64,000 nucleotides of DNA from Alcaligenaceae bacterium (GCA_947379755.1 CANCOC010000006.1:1-64000), one strand, 5' to 3'; positions 25,682-34,743 are shown, numbered from the stretch's first letter. Translations and numbers: made by a program. Notes: generated by a model from the letters alone, not told the origin.

Positions 25682-26719
25682 CTAGTCGACTGTTGCGCCT
25701 GAAGCTTTCACGATATCGCGCCATTTCTGTATATCACCATCCAGTCGCGTTTTGAATTGCTGCGGTGTGTCAAAAGACAATTCAACGCCGAGATCAGTGA
25801 GCTTGTTCTGGACGACAGGCTTTTGCATGACACTGGCAGTCGCCTCATAAATCTTGTTCGTGATGTTTGGTGGCGTGCCAGCAATTGCAAACAGACCAAT
25901 CCAGAGTTCACCGGAAAAACCTGGAATTTTTTCACTGATCGCTGGGACATCCGGCAAGGCAGGCGAGCGCTTTTCAGAACTGACGCCTAGCGCGCGCAAC
26001 TGACCCTGGCGAATGTTATTCAAGGCAGAGGGGAGGCTGGCAAATGCTATCGGGACCTGTCCGCCGAGCACATCGGCCATGGCGGGTGCGACGCCCTTGT
26101 ATGGAATATGTTCCATTTTGACGCCTGCACGCTGATCAAGCATGACACCCAGCAAATGATTCACGGTGCCGTTTCCGGCCGAGGCATATTGATATTTGCC
26201 TGGATTGGCTTTCACAAGAGCCAAAAACTCATCCAGCGTTTTGGCAGGAAACGAAGGGTGAACGACCAGCACGTTGGGCACACTGCCAACCATGGTGATT
26301 GGAATAAAGTCCTTGATCGGATCAAAGCCGACGTTTTTATACAGCGATGGGTTGATTGCCTGTGCACTGTTGACAGTCATCAATAGTGTGTAGCCGTCCG
26401 GTGCAGCTGACTTTGTCTGTGCCGTACCAATGTTGCCGCCCGCGCCCGGTTTATTGACAATGACGACCGATTGCTTGAGTGTCTCTGCCAACTCGGCGGC
26501 GATGAGTCTTCCAACAATATCGTTTGTGCCGCCAGGGGATTGTGGAACGACCATTGTGATGGCATGGTTTGGATAGCTGGCACTGGATTGCGCCGTAGCT
26601 GAGGTTGCTGTGATCGCGGTTAAGGCCGTGGCAAGCGTCACCATCAGGCCCGAGATCCGGCAAAACCGGTATATAGGTGCAATTGTCATGGTGAGGCGCC
26701 TGTTTGTAATGGTTGTCAT
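25682..26719 (-). CDS. Bug/TctC-family periplasmic solute receptor (4)
   Basis: 345 aa from the ATG at 26719, preferred because GGGAG lies 8 bases upstream; starts at 26737 and 26689 are alternatives. The hydrophobic signal segment ends around TSATAQSS. Motifs are YPNHAITMVVPQSPGGTNDIVGRL, VIVNKPGAGGNIGT, PDGYTLLM and GLFAIAGTPPNITNKI. It is divergent from the split chromate transporter and convergent with the thiolase pair. Orphan receptor, ligand unknown. Confidence 0.9.
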   Translation of the reverse strand: MTTITNRRLTMTIAPIYRFCRISGLMVTLATALTAITATSATAQSSASYPNHAITMVVPQSPGGTNDIVGRLIAAELAETLKQSVVIVNKPGAGGNIGTAQTKSAAPDGYTLLMTVNSAQAINPSLYKNVGFDPIKDFIPITMVGSVPNVLVVHPSFPAKTLDEFLALVKANPGKYQYASAGNGTVNHLLGVMLDQRAGVKMEHIPYKGVAPAMADVLGGQVPIAFASLPSALNNIRQGQLRALGVSSEKRSPALPDVPAISEKIPGFSGELWIGLFAIAGTPPNITNKIYEATASVMQKPVVQNKLTDLGVELSFDTPQQFKTRLDGDIQKWRDIVKASGATVD

Positions 26720-26854
26720 ATTGAGTGCTCCCGCCAATCATATACGACAGGTCCCATGGATTGCTTCGTGATGACTTCTTGTGAGTCATTCTCGCAGATA
26801 CAATACGTCCGCAGCGAGGTATGCGGCCGCTCAAGACACGACTTTGGACAAACG

Positions 26855-27430
26855 ATGACTTCTCACGAACGACAGCAACCCGAATCACTGAGTGATGTGT
26901 TTTTTTCGTTCAGCCGCCTGGCCATACAGGGCTTTGGCGGTGTGCTGGCCTACATGGAGCATGAACTGGTTGAAAAAAAACACTGGCTGACGCGCGAAGA
27001 GTTTATTGAAGAGTGGGCAGTTGCCCGCACGATGCCGGGTCCTGCTGCGTTGAATCTGAGCATGATGGTCGGCGCACGCTACTACGGAATTCGAGGTGTT
27101 TTAGCCGCCCTGGCAGGCATGTTCCTGCTGCCATCGATCCTGATCCTGCTGCTCGCCCTGGGTTATGCCCGCTTTGGCGAAAATTCTTATGTTCTGGGGG
27201 CCATCCGTGGAATGGGTGCAGTTGCCTCAGCCTTATTTATCGCGACTGGACTCAAGTTACTCTCGGCGCTTCAAACAAATACGCTAGGGATTTATATATG
27301 CAGCGTGCTGGTGGTCCTGAGCTTTCTTGGGATCGTTGTTTTCCATTGGGGCGTTGTGAACGTGTTGCTGGGTCTGGGTGGTCTGGGCTGTGTAATCGCC
27401 TATCTGAAACTCAAGGCCCAGACAGCATGA
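26855..27430 (+). CDS. chromate transporter, N-terminal-type half (split ChrA)
   Basis: 191 aa single CHR-domain membrane protein. The start of the hydrophobic core reads SDVFFSFSRLAIQGFGGVLAYMEHELVEKKHWLTREEFIEEWAVARTMPGPAALNLSMMVGARYYGIRGVLAALAGM, with the conserved GGxxAxME and PGPxxxN motifs of the family. Short-chain ChrA proteins come in adjacent pairs that together make the active unit; this gene overlaps the second half by 4 bases (ATGA). The start at 26855 was chosen over 26756, as the family begins close to the SFSRLA segment. Chromate efflux is the family role; other anions are possible. Confidence 0.85.
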   Translation: MTSHERQQPESLSDVFFSFSRLAIQGFGGVLAYMEHELVEKKHWLTREEFIEEWAVARTMPGPAALNLSMMVGARYYGIRGVLAALAGMFLLPSILILLLALGYARFGENSYVLGAIRGMGAVASALFIATGLKLLSALQTNTLGIYICSVLVVLSFLGIVVFHWGVVNVLLGLGGLGCVIAYLKLKAQTA

Positions 27431-28011
27431 ATGAGTCGAATTCAATACTGATGCAGTGGGCGCAGTGGCTGGATCTGTTTCAACATTTCCTGTCTTACTC
27501 CATCGCTTCAATTGGTGGGCCACTGGTGTTGCTGCCAGAGATGCATCATTACCTTGTGACAGAGCAGCATTGGCTGACGGATGGTCAATTTAGCGCTTCG
27601 ATTGTGCTTGCACAGGCGGCACCCGGACCTAATATTTTGTTTGTGGCACTGATGGGCTGGAATATCGGCTTGAATGCAGGGGGCTATTTGCTGGGTGTCG
27701 GAGGTGCGATGCTCTGCATGGTAGGAATGCTGCTGCCAAGTTCGGCTGTGGTGTATGTGACGGCTGGCTGGGTGCAACGCAACCGGAACCTGAGGACGGT
27801 CCGGGCGTATAAGCAGGGCATGAGTCCGATTGTGATCGCCATGCTGATTGCGTCGGGCTTCACGCTTGCGACCGCCAATACAGAAGCCTCACACGACTGG
27901 CCACTCTGGGTCGTGACGGCCACCACCACCCTGATCGTGTGGCGCACCAAAGTCCCCATGCTCTGGTTGCTGGCCGCCGGTGCTGTCCTGGGCGCGACGG
28001 GTATGCTCTAA
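27427..28011 (+). CDS. chromate transporter, C-terminal-type half (split ChrA)
   Basis: 194 aa, the partner CHR domain: LFQHFLSYSIASIGGPLVLLPEMHHYLVTEQHWLTDGQFSASIVLAQAAPGPNILFVALMGWNIG carries the family's IGG and APGPN motifs. About five to six helices. The two halves have opposite membrane orientation in characterised short-chain pairs (known for the family, not visible here). The start codon ATG overlaps the previous TGA. A second, similar pair lies at 62.5-63.6 kb in the window. Confidence 0.85.
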   Translation: MNESNSILMQWAQWLDLFQHFLSYSIASIGGPLVLLPEMHHYLVTEQHWLTDGQFSASIVLAQAAPGPNILFVALMGWNIGLNAGGYLLGVGGAMLCMVGMLLPSSAVVYVTAGWVQRNRNLRTVRAYKQGMSPIVIAMLIASGFTLATANTEASHDWPLWVVTATTTLIVWRTKVPMLWLLAAGAVLGATGML

Positions 28012-28029
28012 GTCATTGGCTGGAAGGGT

Positions 28030-29160
28030 TCAGTAAAAAGATTTTTCCTCAAGCGAAAGCAACGGGAATGCACTTAACATGTGCGACGGTCCGAGGATGG
28101 GGGCCTGATGTAAATAGCTTGAGTCCAGTTCCGTCATCGAATTGACACCGACCAACCCCATGCAGCTGCGCACTTCCTGTTCAAGAATCTCAAGCAGGCG
28201 CACCAGCCCGGCCGACCCGCCCGCTGCCAGCCCCATGCATTGCATGCGACCGATGCCCACCATGTCGGCGCCTGAGGCGATGGCCTTGACGATATCCGTG
28301 CCACGATTGATTCCACCATCGACAATCACTTTTGCACGCCCGTTGATGGCCTGCACGACTTCGGGCAATACGTCGAGCGAGCCACGGTCATGGTCAAGCT
28401 GACGACCTCCATGGTTTGAAACATAAACCATGTCCACCCCGTGTTCGACGGCCAGAGATGCATCTTCGGCCGTGGCAATGCCTTTGAGAATCAGCGGGAT
28501 TTTTAATATGGATCTCAGTCGTTCGACGTCCTTCCAGGTCAGCGTTGCCTGATGTTCACGACCCGGTACGACACTGCGTCGGATATTTCTTTTTGCCATA
28601 TCCCGTTCGCGCCGGCTGTAGTATGCCGAGTCTACTGTCAGACAAAATGCGCTGTAGCCTGCGTCCATTGTGCGAGCGGCCATATTGTCGACCCAGTTCG
28701 CATCGCCGTGCACATATAGCTGAAAAATACGCAACGCCTCAGGGACTGTTTGCGCAACATCCTCAAGAGTGGGTTCGCAAACGGAGCTCAGCATATGGGC
28801 AACGCCATAATCTAGCGCTGCACGCGCTGACGCTGCACCTGCCTCTTTGGCAAACAGTTCGAGACTGCCTACCGGTGCGAGAAGCAGGGGAAGGCGTAAC
28901 TTACGCCCTAAAAAAGTCGTTCCGGGTTCAATATGGCTGACATCGCGCAAGACACGCGGCCGAAAGGCCAGGGAGTCGAGTGCTGCACGATTACGCCTGA
29001 CGGTGGTTTCGGTTTCTGTTCCACCAACGATATAGTCCCAACTGTCATGGTTGAGCTTCTGGCGTGCCTTCTGAACGATTTCATGCAGCGTTAAAAAGTC
29101 TGGGTCTGCCGCGGATCGACGGCCAGACGGATTGGATGCTGTCATTGTGACTTGTCTCAT
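28030..29160 (-). CDS. FMN-dependent alpha-hydroxyacid oxidase/dehydrogenase
   Basis: 376 aa TIM-barrel flavoenzyme of the lactate dehydrogenase (LldD), mandelate dehydrogenase and glycolate oxidase family; oxidises an L-2-hydroxy acid to the 2-oxo acid. FMN and catalytic motifs: the Tyr-containing WDYIVGGTETETT start, LPLLLAPVG, catalytic His in VSNHGGRQLDH near residue 250, and the phosphate loop VIVDGGINRGTDIVKAIASGADMVGIGR near 280. The substrate cannot be read. No membrane-anchoring insertion is obvious. A second ATG at 29145 is also possible, and neither start has a strong ribosome site. Its left end lies 18 bases from the chromate transporter. Confidence 0.87.
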   Translation of the reverse strand: MRQVTMTASNPSGRRSAADPDFLTLHEIVQKARQKLNHDSWDYIVGGTETETTVRRNRAALDSLAFRPRVLRDVSHIEPGTTFLGRKLRLPLLLAPVGSLELFAKEAGAASARAALDYGVAHMLSSVCEPTLEDVAQTVPEALRIFQLYVHGDANWVDNMAARTMDAGYSAFCLTVDSAYYSRRERDMAKRNIRRSVVPGREHQATLTWKDVERLRSILKIPLILKGIATAEDASLAVEHGVDMVYVSNHGGRQLDHDRGSLDVLPEVVQAINGRAKVIVDGGINRGTDIVKAIASGADMVGIGRMQCMGLAAGGSAGLVRLLEILEQEVRSCMGLVGVNSMTELDSSYLHQAPILGPSHMLSAFPLLSLEEKSFY

Positions 29161-29214
29161 TATTAGAATGTTTAACAGTCACTTTAGGCATCCTCGCCAC
29201 CTTTGTCAACGCGT

Positions 29215-29607
29215 CTAGTTCGCGCACATCTGCTGATACTGCGTCACACGTCCGTACTGATCAACGATCGGCACAGAAACGAGCTGGCAGGGGCGTGGTG
29301 GAACATAGGGAGCATAGGGCACCACGGGTTGCGGCACGACAACGACAGGTGGTGGTGCATAGTAAACAGGAGGGGCGGAATAGGTGTTTGCAATCGCTGC
29401 ACCCACGCCCACGCCGATGACTGCACCCACCGCAGCGGCTGCCCAGGGATTGACTGAATTATTGTAGTAACCCCCTCTGTAGCCACCGCCATAACCACCC
29501 CTGTATCCGCCATAGCCGCCATAACCATAACCACCGGCCTGGGCAGGACTGACTGCAGCTGCGGCAAGTGCCAACGCAGCAAGAACAAGAGTAAGTGACT
29601 TTTTCAT
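29215..29607 (-). CDS. small exported Gly/Tyr- and Pro-rich protein
   Basis: 130 aa from the ATG at 29607, which has a strong GGAGG 5 bases upstream. Signal peptide MKKSLTLVLAALALAAAAVSPAQA, then a GYGGYGGYRGGYGG-type repeat region, a hydrophobic Ala/Gly segment that looks like a glycine-zipper helix (about residues 50-72, WAAAAVGAVIGVGVGAAIA), and a Pro-rich segment with PPV/PPP repeats. The C-terminus has two Cys (CQLVSV...QQMC). The layout resembles small outer-membrane-associated proteins. Function unknown. Confidence 0.68.
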   Translation of the reverse strand: MKKSLTLVLAALALAAAAVSPAQAGGYGYGGYGGYRGGYGGGYRGGYYNNSVNPWAAAAVGAVIGVGVGAAIANTYSAPPVYYAPPPVVVVPQPVVPYAPYVPPRPCQLVSVPIVDQYGRVTQYQQMCAN

Positions 29608-29752
29608 AACGCCTCCAACGAATGGACTGTCCACCGTATGCGTGCATTTTAAAACAAAGCCATACTTGGGGGGGTAAAAGTGCAGTTCCGGTCTAGATAG
29701 GCATTTCAATCTGTTACGCAGAAAGTCGCGTCAGGCGTCAGTAGCTTTTGCC

Positions 29753-31450
29753 TCACGGCGAGCGCCATTTGACTGTTCTGGCGATTATTTGCGTGGTCAC
29801 TGCATAATGCAGGAGTCGAACGGCAAGGCACGTATAGACAATCAGCATTGCCATTGCGGCAGCAGATGCAACACGCCCTGTCTCATCAATATGAATCACT
29901 GCAATTGATGCCAGCATGGTCTCGGATGCATACAGAAAAATCACGGCAGAGAGTGTAGTCATACTGCGCAGGAATAAATAGATCCAGATATCAAATAATG
30001 CTGGCAGGCACACACGGATCGTCACCCTGGAGAACAGACACCAGAAGGACGTATTCAGTGATTTGCCGACTGATTCAATTTCTTTATCCAGGCCTTTGAG
30101 CGCTGTGAGCGATGTGAGATGTGGCACGCTGTACAGATGCGTCACTGTGCTGACGACCAAAATCGACAGGCCGCCATACAAGAACCCAAATGGGTTACCT
30201 GGTTGATTAATGAACATCAGATACGCCAGGCCCAGAACAAGTCCTGGTATCGCCATCGGTAATAACATGAGCATCTGCAACGCTTTGCGCAGCCCAGAGT
30301 CATGTCGAGGTTTTTCGACGATATACGCACCAAGAAAAGAAATGACGCAGCCAAAGCTGGCGACAAGAAATGACATGAGTAGCGAATTTGTAAAGTTTGA
30401 CCAGCCGACCCCCTCAATCTGAAAAACATAATTTTGAAGCGTCAGACTCAGGTTATAGGGCCAAAACTTGACCAGTGCGGCATACTGCGCCATTCCTAGG
30501 ATTCCCAGTATGCAGAGCGCGATGAGGGAGCAAAATAGGAAATAAAACGTATCACGTGGGCAAGACGGCTTGGGCTGATATGGAACAGAGCGTGCCGTGA
30601 GTTGAGAGCTTTGTCTGTTTGCAACCATACGCTCTAATGCAAACACGAGGATTGCCGGGATCATGAGCACCACAGAGATCACGGCACCCATTTCAAAATT
30701 TTGCAGACCCACAACCTCTTTGTAAATATCTGTAGCGAGAATATTAAAGTCACCACCAATGACCTTGGCGATTCCAAAGTCAGTAAACACACTGATGAAT
30801 ACGACGAGAAAGGCTGTAATCACGCCGTAGCGGCAGGTGGGCCACGTCACCGTCAGGAAGGTACGGGTTTGACTCGCATGAAGAATTTCGGCAGCATGAT
30901 AAAGACGCTGGTCAGCATGCATCATCGCCGTCAGCATGATCAGGGCCGCATGTGGAAAGGTCCACACCACAGATGCAACAATCATTCCCAGAGGGCCATA
31001 GATTGAATGCCCGAAGAGATAATCTTTGAATAGCCCCTGATTGCCGAACAGATAGATCAGAGCGATGGCTTTGAGGATGCCGGGGATGAGCAGGGGGACG
31101 AAAGCAATTCCCTTGAAAAATCCCTTGCAATGCATACGGCTTCTAGTTAAGCCATAGGCATATAAAAAAGCGAGCGGGATGACGATCAAACTCGTCATCC
31201 CGGCAACAAACAGACTGTTAAAAAAAGAAGAGAACAGTGTTTGTGTACTGAAATAAATGGAATAGTTCGCGAGTCCGACGAACTGTCCCTTTGTGTCACG
31301 TAAACTTCTCAACACCAGAATTCCGATTGGCAGGACAATGGTCAACACAGCAGCGAAGCAATAGGTCAGCAACACGACGCTCAGCCAGCGATCACTCCTG
31401 TCTTTCGGTGGCGAGGTGGGCGAGGCAGATTGCAGACTGAGCACACTCAT
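29753..31450 (-). CDS. ABC transporter permease, 2-aminoethylphosphonate type (two fused domains)
   Basis: 565 aa with two tandem binding-protein-dependent permease domains of about six helices each (residues about 25-290 and 320-560), as in FbpB/ThiP-like and putative 2-aminoethylphosphonate permeases (PhnU2 type). The EAA-like loops are visible as YHAAEILHASQTRTFLTVTWPTCR and EIESVGKSLNTSFWCLFSRVTIRV. The segment TTLSAVIFLYASETMLASIAV near the end is characteristic of this permease group as I recall it. It overlaps the ATPase gene by 4 bases on the leftward strand. The ligand is inferred from its neighbours, not from residues. Confidence 0.8.
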   Translation of the reverse strand: MSVLSLQSASPTSPPKDRSDRWLSVVLLTYCFAAVLTIVLPIGILVLRSLRDTKGQFVGLANYSIYFSTQTLFSSFFNSLFVAGMTSLIVIPLAFLYAYGLTRSRMHCKGFFKGIAFVPLLIPGILKAIALIYLFGNQGLFKDYLFGHSIYGPLGMIVASVVWTFPHAALIMLTAMMHADQRLYHAAEILHASQTRTFLTVTWPTCRYGVITAFLVVFISVFTDFGIAKVIGGDFNILATDIYKEVVGLQNFEMGAVISVVLMIPAILVFALERMVANRQSSQLTARSVPYQPKPSCPRDTFYFLFCSLIALCILGILGMAQYAALVKFWPYNLSLTLQNYVFQIEGVGWSNFTNSLLMSFLVASFGCVISFLGAYIVEKPRHDSGLRKALQMLMLLPMAIPGLVLGLAYLMFINQPGNPFGFLYGGLSILVVSTVTHLYSVPHLTSLTALKGLDKEIESVGKSLNTSFWCLFSRVTIRVCLPALFDIWIYLFLRSMTTLSAVIFLYASETMLASIAVIHIDETGRVASAAAMAMLIVYTCLAVRLLHYAVTTQIIARTVKWRSP

Positions 31451-32580
31451 GACGCAAAAAGCTGAATATGTTCTGCCGGAATGGTCGCCTCAAATTGCTG
31501 GCCCATTGCAAGTTGGTGCACAGAGAATGCCTTTTTGGAAACATCAACTTTCAGGAGAAGCGTTTGGGCAAGATTGAGTTCCAGGCGCACAATTGCGCCA
31601 AGATACTCAACCTTGGTAATCGTCGCGAGACGGTCACACTTGACTTCAGATGATGCGTTTGCCACATGGGGGCGCCTAACGGCGCTCAGGACAATGTCTT
31701 CTGGCCTGATGAGTGCAGTGATCGCTTGCCCGTTTGCAAACGTATGCTCAGGGCACTGGATGCTCAGGCCGGACACCTCGATATGATTCGTGTCGAGGAT
31801 GTGGCCCGTTAATAAATTGCTCACCCCGATAAAGTCGGCGACAAAGGGCGTGCGTGGCTGGTTGTAAATCTCCCAGGGTGTACCAATCTGCTCAATTCTG
31901 CCTTGATTCATCAGAATGATTTTGTCAGAAAGGATTTGTGCCTCTTCCTGGTCGTGGGTCACCATGATGGTTGTAATGCCCAGCCTGATTTGCAGATCGC
32001 GAATCTCGGTTCGCAAACGTGTTCTAACTTGGGCATCCAGTGCTGACAAGGGCTCGTCGAGCAGTAGCAATGAAGGGGATACGGCCAACGCCCTGGCAAG
32101 CGCCACGCGCTGTTGTTGACCACCAGAGAGCTGACTTGGGAATTTTTTTTCATGCCCCGAAAGTGAAAGTAGACTGATCAGCTTAGTGGCAGCCTCCTGC
32201 ACAAATTTTTTCGGTTTATTTTGATTCACCAACCCAAAACCAATATTGCTCACCACATCCAGGTTGGGAAACAAGGCGTAGGACTGAAAAACGATACCAA
32301 CGTCTCTTTTTGATGGAGGCAGATCGTTGATGCCTTCCCCTTTTTTAATCATGTCTCCAGACGATGGGTGCTCCAGTCCTGCAAGGCAGAGCAGTAGCGT
32401 TGTTTTACCGCACCCAGACGGGCCGAGAAAACAGACAAACTCGCCCTCATCAATTGTGAATGAGACATCTTTAAGTACTGAGGTGCGTCCATAACTCTTG
32501 GTTAGGTTGCGGACTTCAAGATAAGCAGGCCGTATGCTCTGTTTGATCGGAGTCGCTGTGAGCGCTGTATTGACTGGCAT
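31447..32580 (-). CDS. ABC transporter ATP-binding protein (2-aminoethylphosphonate / Fbp type)
   Basis: 377 aa. Walker A GPSGCGKTT near residue 54, Q-loop FQSYALFPN, signature LSGGQQQR, Walker B LLLLDEPLSALD, H-loop TIMVTHDQEE, then a C-terminal TOBE-like domain (about 245-377). The layout is that of the CUT1/Fe3+/AEP branch of importer ATPases. It is preceded after 3 bases by the solute-binding gene and overlaps the permease by 4 bases, so the three form one operon. Confidence 0.9.
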   Translation of the reverse strand: MPVNTALTATPIKQSIRPAYLEVRNLTKSYGRTSVLKDVSFTIDEGEFVCFLGPSGCGKTTLLLCLAGLEHPSSGDMIKKGEGINDLPPSKRDVGIVFQSYALFPNLDVVSNIGFGLVNQNKPKKFVQEAATKLISLLSLSGHEKKFPSQLSGGQQQRVALARALAVSPSLLLLDEPLSALDAQVRTRLRTEIRDLQIRLGITTIMVTHDQEEAQILSDKIILMNQGRIEQIGTPWEIYNQPRTPFVADFIGVSNLLTGHILDTNHIEVSGLSIQCPEHTFANGQAITALIRPEDIVLSAVRRPHVANASSEVKCDRLATITKVEYLGAIVRLELNLAQTLLLKVDVSKKAFSVHQLAMGQQFEATIPAEHIQLFAS

Positions 32581-32583
32581 GAC

Positions 32584-33618
32584 TTATTTCTTCGGTTCTG
32601 TTTTGACGTCATAGCGTTTGCGCCATTCACTGATGATCGAAGGGTGATTGTTTGCGGCCCAAGCAAAATCATTTTTAATCATTCTGCTAGCCAGCTCAGG
32701 CGGAAGATTTTCTGCAGATTGAGACTTGACTGGGAACGCAACAACTTCCGCCCGTTTTGCGTATGCGTCCATGGCTGCTTCTGAAACGGCCCAGTCCACA
32801 AAGGTTTTTGCATCGTCTGGATTTTTGGTCGCTTTCATGATTGCGACCGCTTGCATTTCCCAGCCGACACCTTCTTCAGGAATGATGATTTCAATCGGCG
32901 CACCCATTGTTTTCAAGGTTGCAGCGCGCCAGGGCAGAGAAATCCCTACGACATATTCGCCCGTTGCAACCTGTTCGCAGGGTTTAGAGCCCGAGTGAGA
33001 ATATGAGGCCATATTCTGGTCTAGTTGATCCATGAATGCCCAGGCTTTCTCAGGACCCCACATTTGCAGCCAGCCAGATACGTTTAAAAATCCTGTGCCG
33101 GAAGATGCTGGATTTGGCATCGTGATTTGCCCTTTGTAGGCCGGCTGTGCGAGGTCAGACCAATGCTCAGGTTTGGGAATGTTTTTCTTTTTTGCCTCAA
33201 TGGTGTTGAAGCATATTGCAGAAGCAAATCCCCATAATCCTGTCCACGTTGGCGGGCTACGTGGATCGCGATAACGCGCATCAAGCTGCTCGAGCCCTTT
33301 TGGGGCATAGGGCATGAACAGATTCATTGCATCGAGCGCTAGCATATTGGTCGCCGCATGACCAAAGAACACATCGTTTCTCGGGTTCTCCTTTTCGGCA
33401 ACCGCCCTGGCCTGTATGACACCTGTTGAGTCCCTGACCCAGCTCACCTTGATTTCCGGATGCGCCTTTGCAAACCTTGCCGAAAAGTCTTTCAGGTTGT
33501 CACCTTCAACCGAGCTGTAAATCGTCAGCTCACCTGCGTATGCCAGTGCTGCGGATATTGTCAGGGCGAAACCCGTTAACAGGCACGAGACAAGGTGTGT
33601 GACTTTACTTGGATGCAT
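32584..33618 (-). CDS. ABC solute-binding protein, 2-aminoethylphosphonate / iron type
   Basis: 344 aa periplasmic binding protein. Signal peptide about 29 residues (ALAYAGE). The mature part begins LTIYSSVEGDNLKDFSARFAKAHPEIKVSWVRDSTG, the pattern of family 1/FbpA-like proteins; putative 2-aminoethylphosphonate binding proteins of the PhnS2 type share it (NDVFFGHAATNMLALD, GLWGFASAICFN, KGQITMPNPASSGTGFLN). AAGGAAC precedes the start. First gene of the transporter trio, 61 bases after the agmatinase-like gene. The iron-binding Tyr pair typical of FbpA is not evident. Confidence 0.82.
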   Translation of the reverse strand: MHPSKVTHLVSCLLTGFALTISAALAYAGELTIYSSVEGDNLKDFSARFAKAHPEIKVSWVRDSTGVIQARAVAEKENPRNDVFFGHAATNMLALDAMNLFMPYAPKGLEQLDARYRDPRSPPTWTGLWGFASAICFNTIEAKKKNIPKPEHWSDLAQPAYKGQITMPNPASSGTGFLNVSGWLQMWGPEKAWAFMDQLDQNMASYSHSGSKPCEQVATGEYVVGISLPWRAATLKTMGAPIEIIIPEEGVGWEMQAVAIMKATKNPDDAKTFVDWAVSEAAMDAYAKRAEVVAFPVKSQSAENLPPELASRMIKNDFAWAANNHPSIISEWRKRYDVKTEPKK

Positions 33619-33679
33619 TATGTTCCTTTGCAGTGGGTAGATAACGATTGATCGGCGAGATCGCGTGTGATGTCAATAT

Positions 33680-34663
33680 TTATTTAAAGCAATTTCCATG
33701 CCGCTTGCGCGCATCAGCAAGCACGCATAAAATTTCAAACATCATGGTCATGCCAACAAGTGCGGTATTGCCTGTGGGATCAAATGGAGGGGAGACCTCC
33801 ACTACGTCACCGCCGATCAGATTGAGACCCTGTAAGCCTCTGATCAGTTGTTGTGCTTCATATGTTGTCGCGCCGCCAATTTCGGGCGTGCCCGTTCCCG
33901 GTGCATACACAGGATCCAGAAAATCAACGTCAAAACTGACATAAGTGGGGCCATCTCCAACTACTTCTCTTGCAAGCTTGAGTACGCCTTGAACACCCAG
34001 ACGGTGGTATTCATCGATATCAACGACGCGAATGCCTTGCTCGATCCCCCAGTTATTTTCACTGTCGTTGTATAGCGCACCTCTGATTCCGATCTGAATC
34101 GTTCGGTGAGGGTCTAGCAGCCCTTCTTCAATTGCACGTCTGAAGGGTGTGCCATGGGTGTATTTGCTGTGGCCAAAGTACCGATCCCAGGTATCTGTGT
34201 GTGCATCAAAATGAATCATGCCAACAGGACCTTCTTTTGCAATGGCACGCATCACGGGCAGCGTCACAAGGTGATCTCCTCCTGCCACAAGCGGAATAAT
34301 ATTTTTTTCCTTGAAAATTTTAAAAAATGCTTCAATTCGCATTAATGTGTCTACAAGATCAACTGGGTTGACTGGTGCGTCCCCTAGGTCGGCGCACCGG
34401 CATAGCTCAAAAGGGCTGATGCCTGAGGCGCGATTGACATTGCGTGCCAGAGTCGACAGGTCACGAATCTGCCTAGGCCCATGCCTGGCGCCTGCTCGGT
34501 TGGTTGTGCCTCCATCCCAGGGAATGCCCGCTAGACCAATATCCACCTGCTCAATCAGTGGATTATCCATTTCAAGATAAGGCAGGCGCATGAACGTCGC
34601 GATCCCGGCAAACCTGGGGAGCACGGTGCCAGTGACTGGCAGGAATTTATTTTCGAGATTCAT
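33680..34663 (-). CDS. speB: agmatinase / ureohydrolase family enzyme
   Basis: 327 aa metallo-ureohydrolase. Binuclear metal ligands: H131 in GGDHLVTLP, D153, H155 and D157 in DAHTDTW, D245 and D247 in SFDVDFLD. Hydrolyses guanidino compounds to urea plus an amine; agmatine gives putrescine. Several relatives act on guanidinobutyrate, guanidinopropionate or guanidine, so the substrate is open. It is the first gene of a leftward run with the ABC transporter and is divergent from a LysR regulator, so transporter and enzyme are likely co-regulated. The symbol follows the common annotation and is tentative. Confidence 0.85.
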   Translation of the reverse strand: MNLENKFLPVTGTVLPRFAGIATFMRLPYLEMDNPLIEQVDIGLAGIPWDGGTTNRAGARHGPRQIRDLSTLARNVNRASGISPFELCRCADLGDAPVNPVDLVDTLMRIEAFFKIFKEKNIIPLVAGGDHLVTLPVMRAIAKEGPVGMIHFDAHTDTWDRYFGHSKYTHGTPFRRAIEEGLLDPHRTIQIGIRGALYNDSENNWGIEQGIRVVDIDEYHRLGVQGVLKLAREVVGDGPTYVSFDVDFLDPVYAPGTGTPEIGGATTYEAQQLIRGLQGLNLIGGDVVEVSPPFDPTGNTALVGMTMMFEILCVLADARKRHGNCFK

Positions 34664-34724
34664 GTTCGCTCTTGAAAAATAGTGATTAGATGCTGATGAC
34701 GGCTGTTACCATCTCGTGATTGTT

Positions 34725-34743
34725 TGATCCTACTGAAGGATCA
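34725..34743. promoter_or_regulatory. palindrome in the agmatinase/LysR divergent region, candidate operator
   Basis: TGATCC-N7-GGATCA is an inverted repeat with 6-base arms, lying 62 bases from the agmatinase start and 73 from the LysR start. Spacing and location suit a LysR-type regulator site that controls both divergent transcripts, but the classic T-N11-A core is not obvious. Confidence 0.45.

Noticed and set aside
27013-27426. long extension of the second chromate half into the first
   Set aside because: Same-strand shadow; the ATGA overlap at 27427 and the family N-terminus place the start there.
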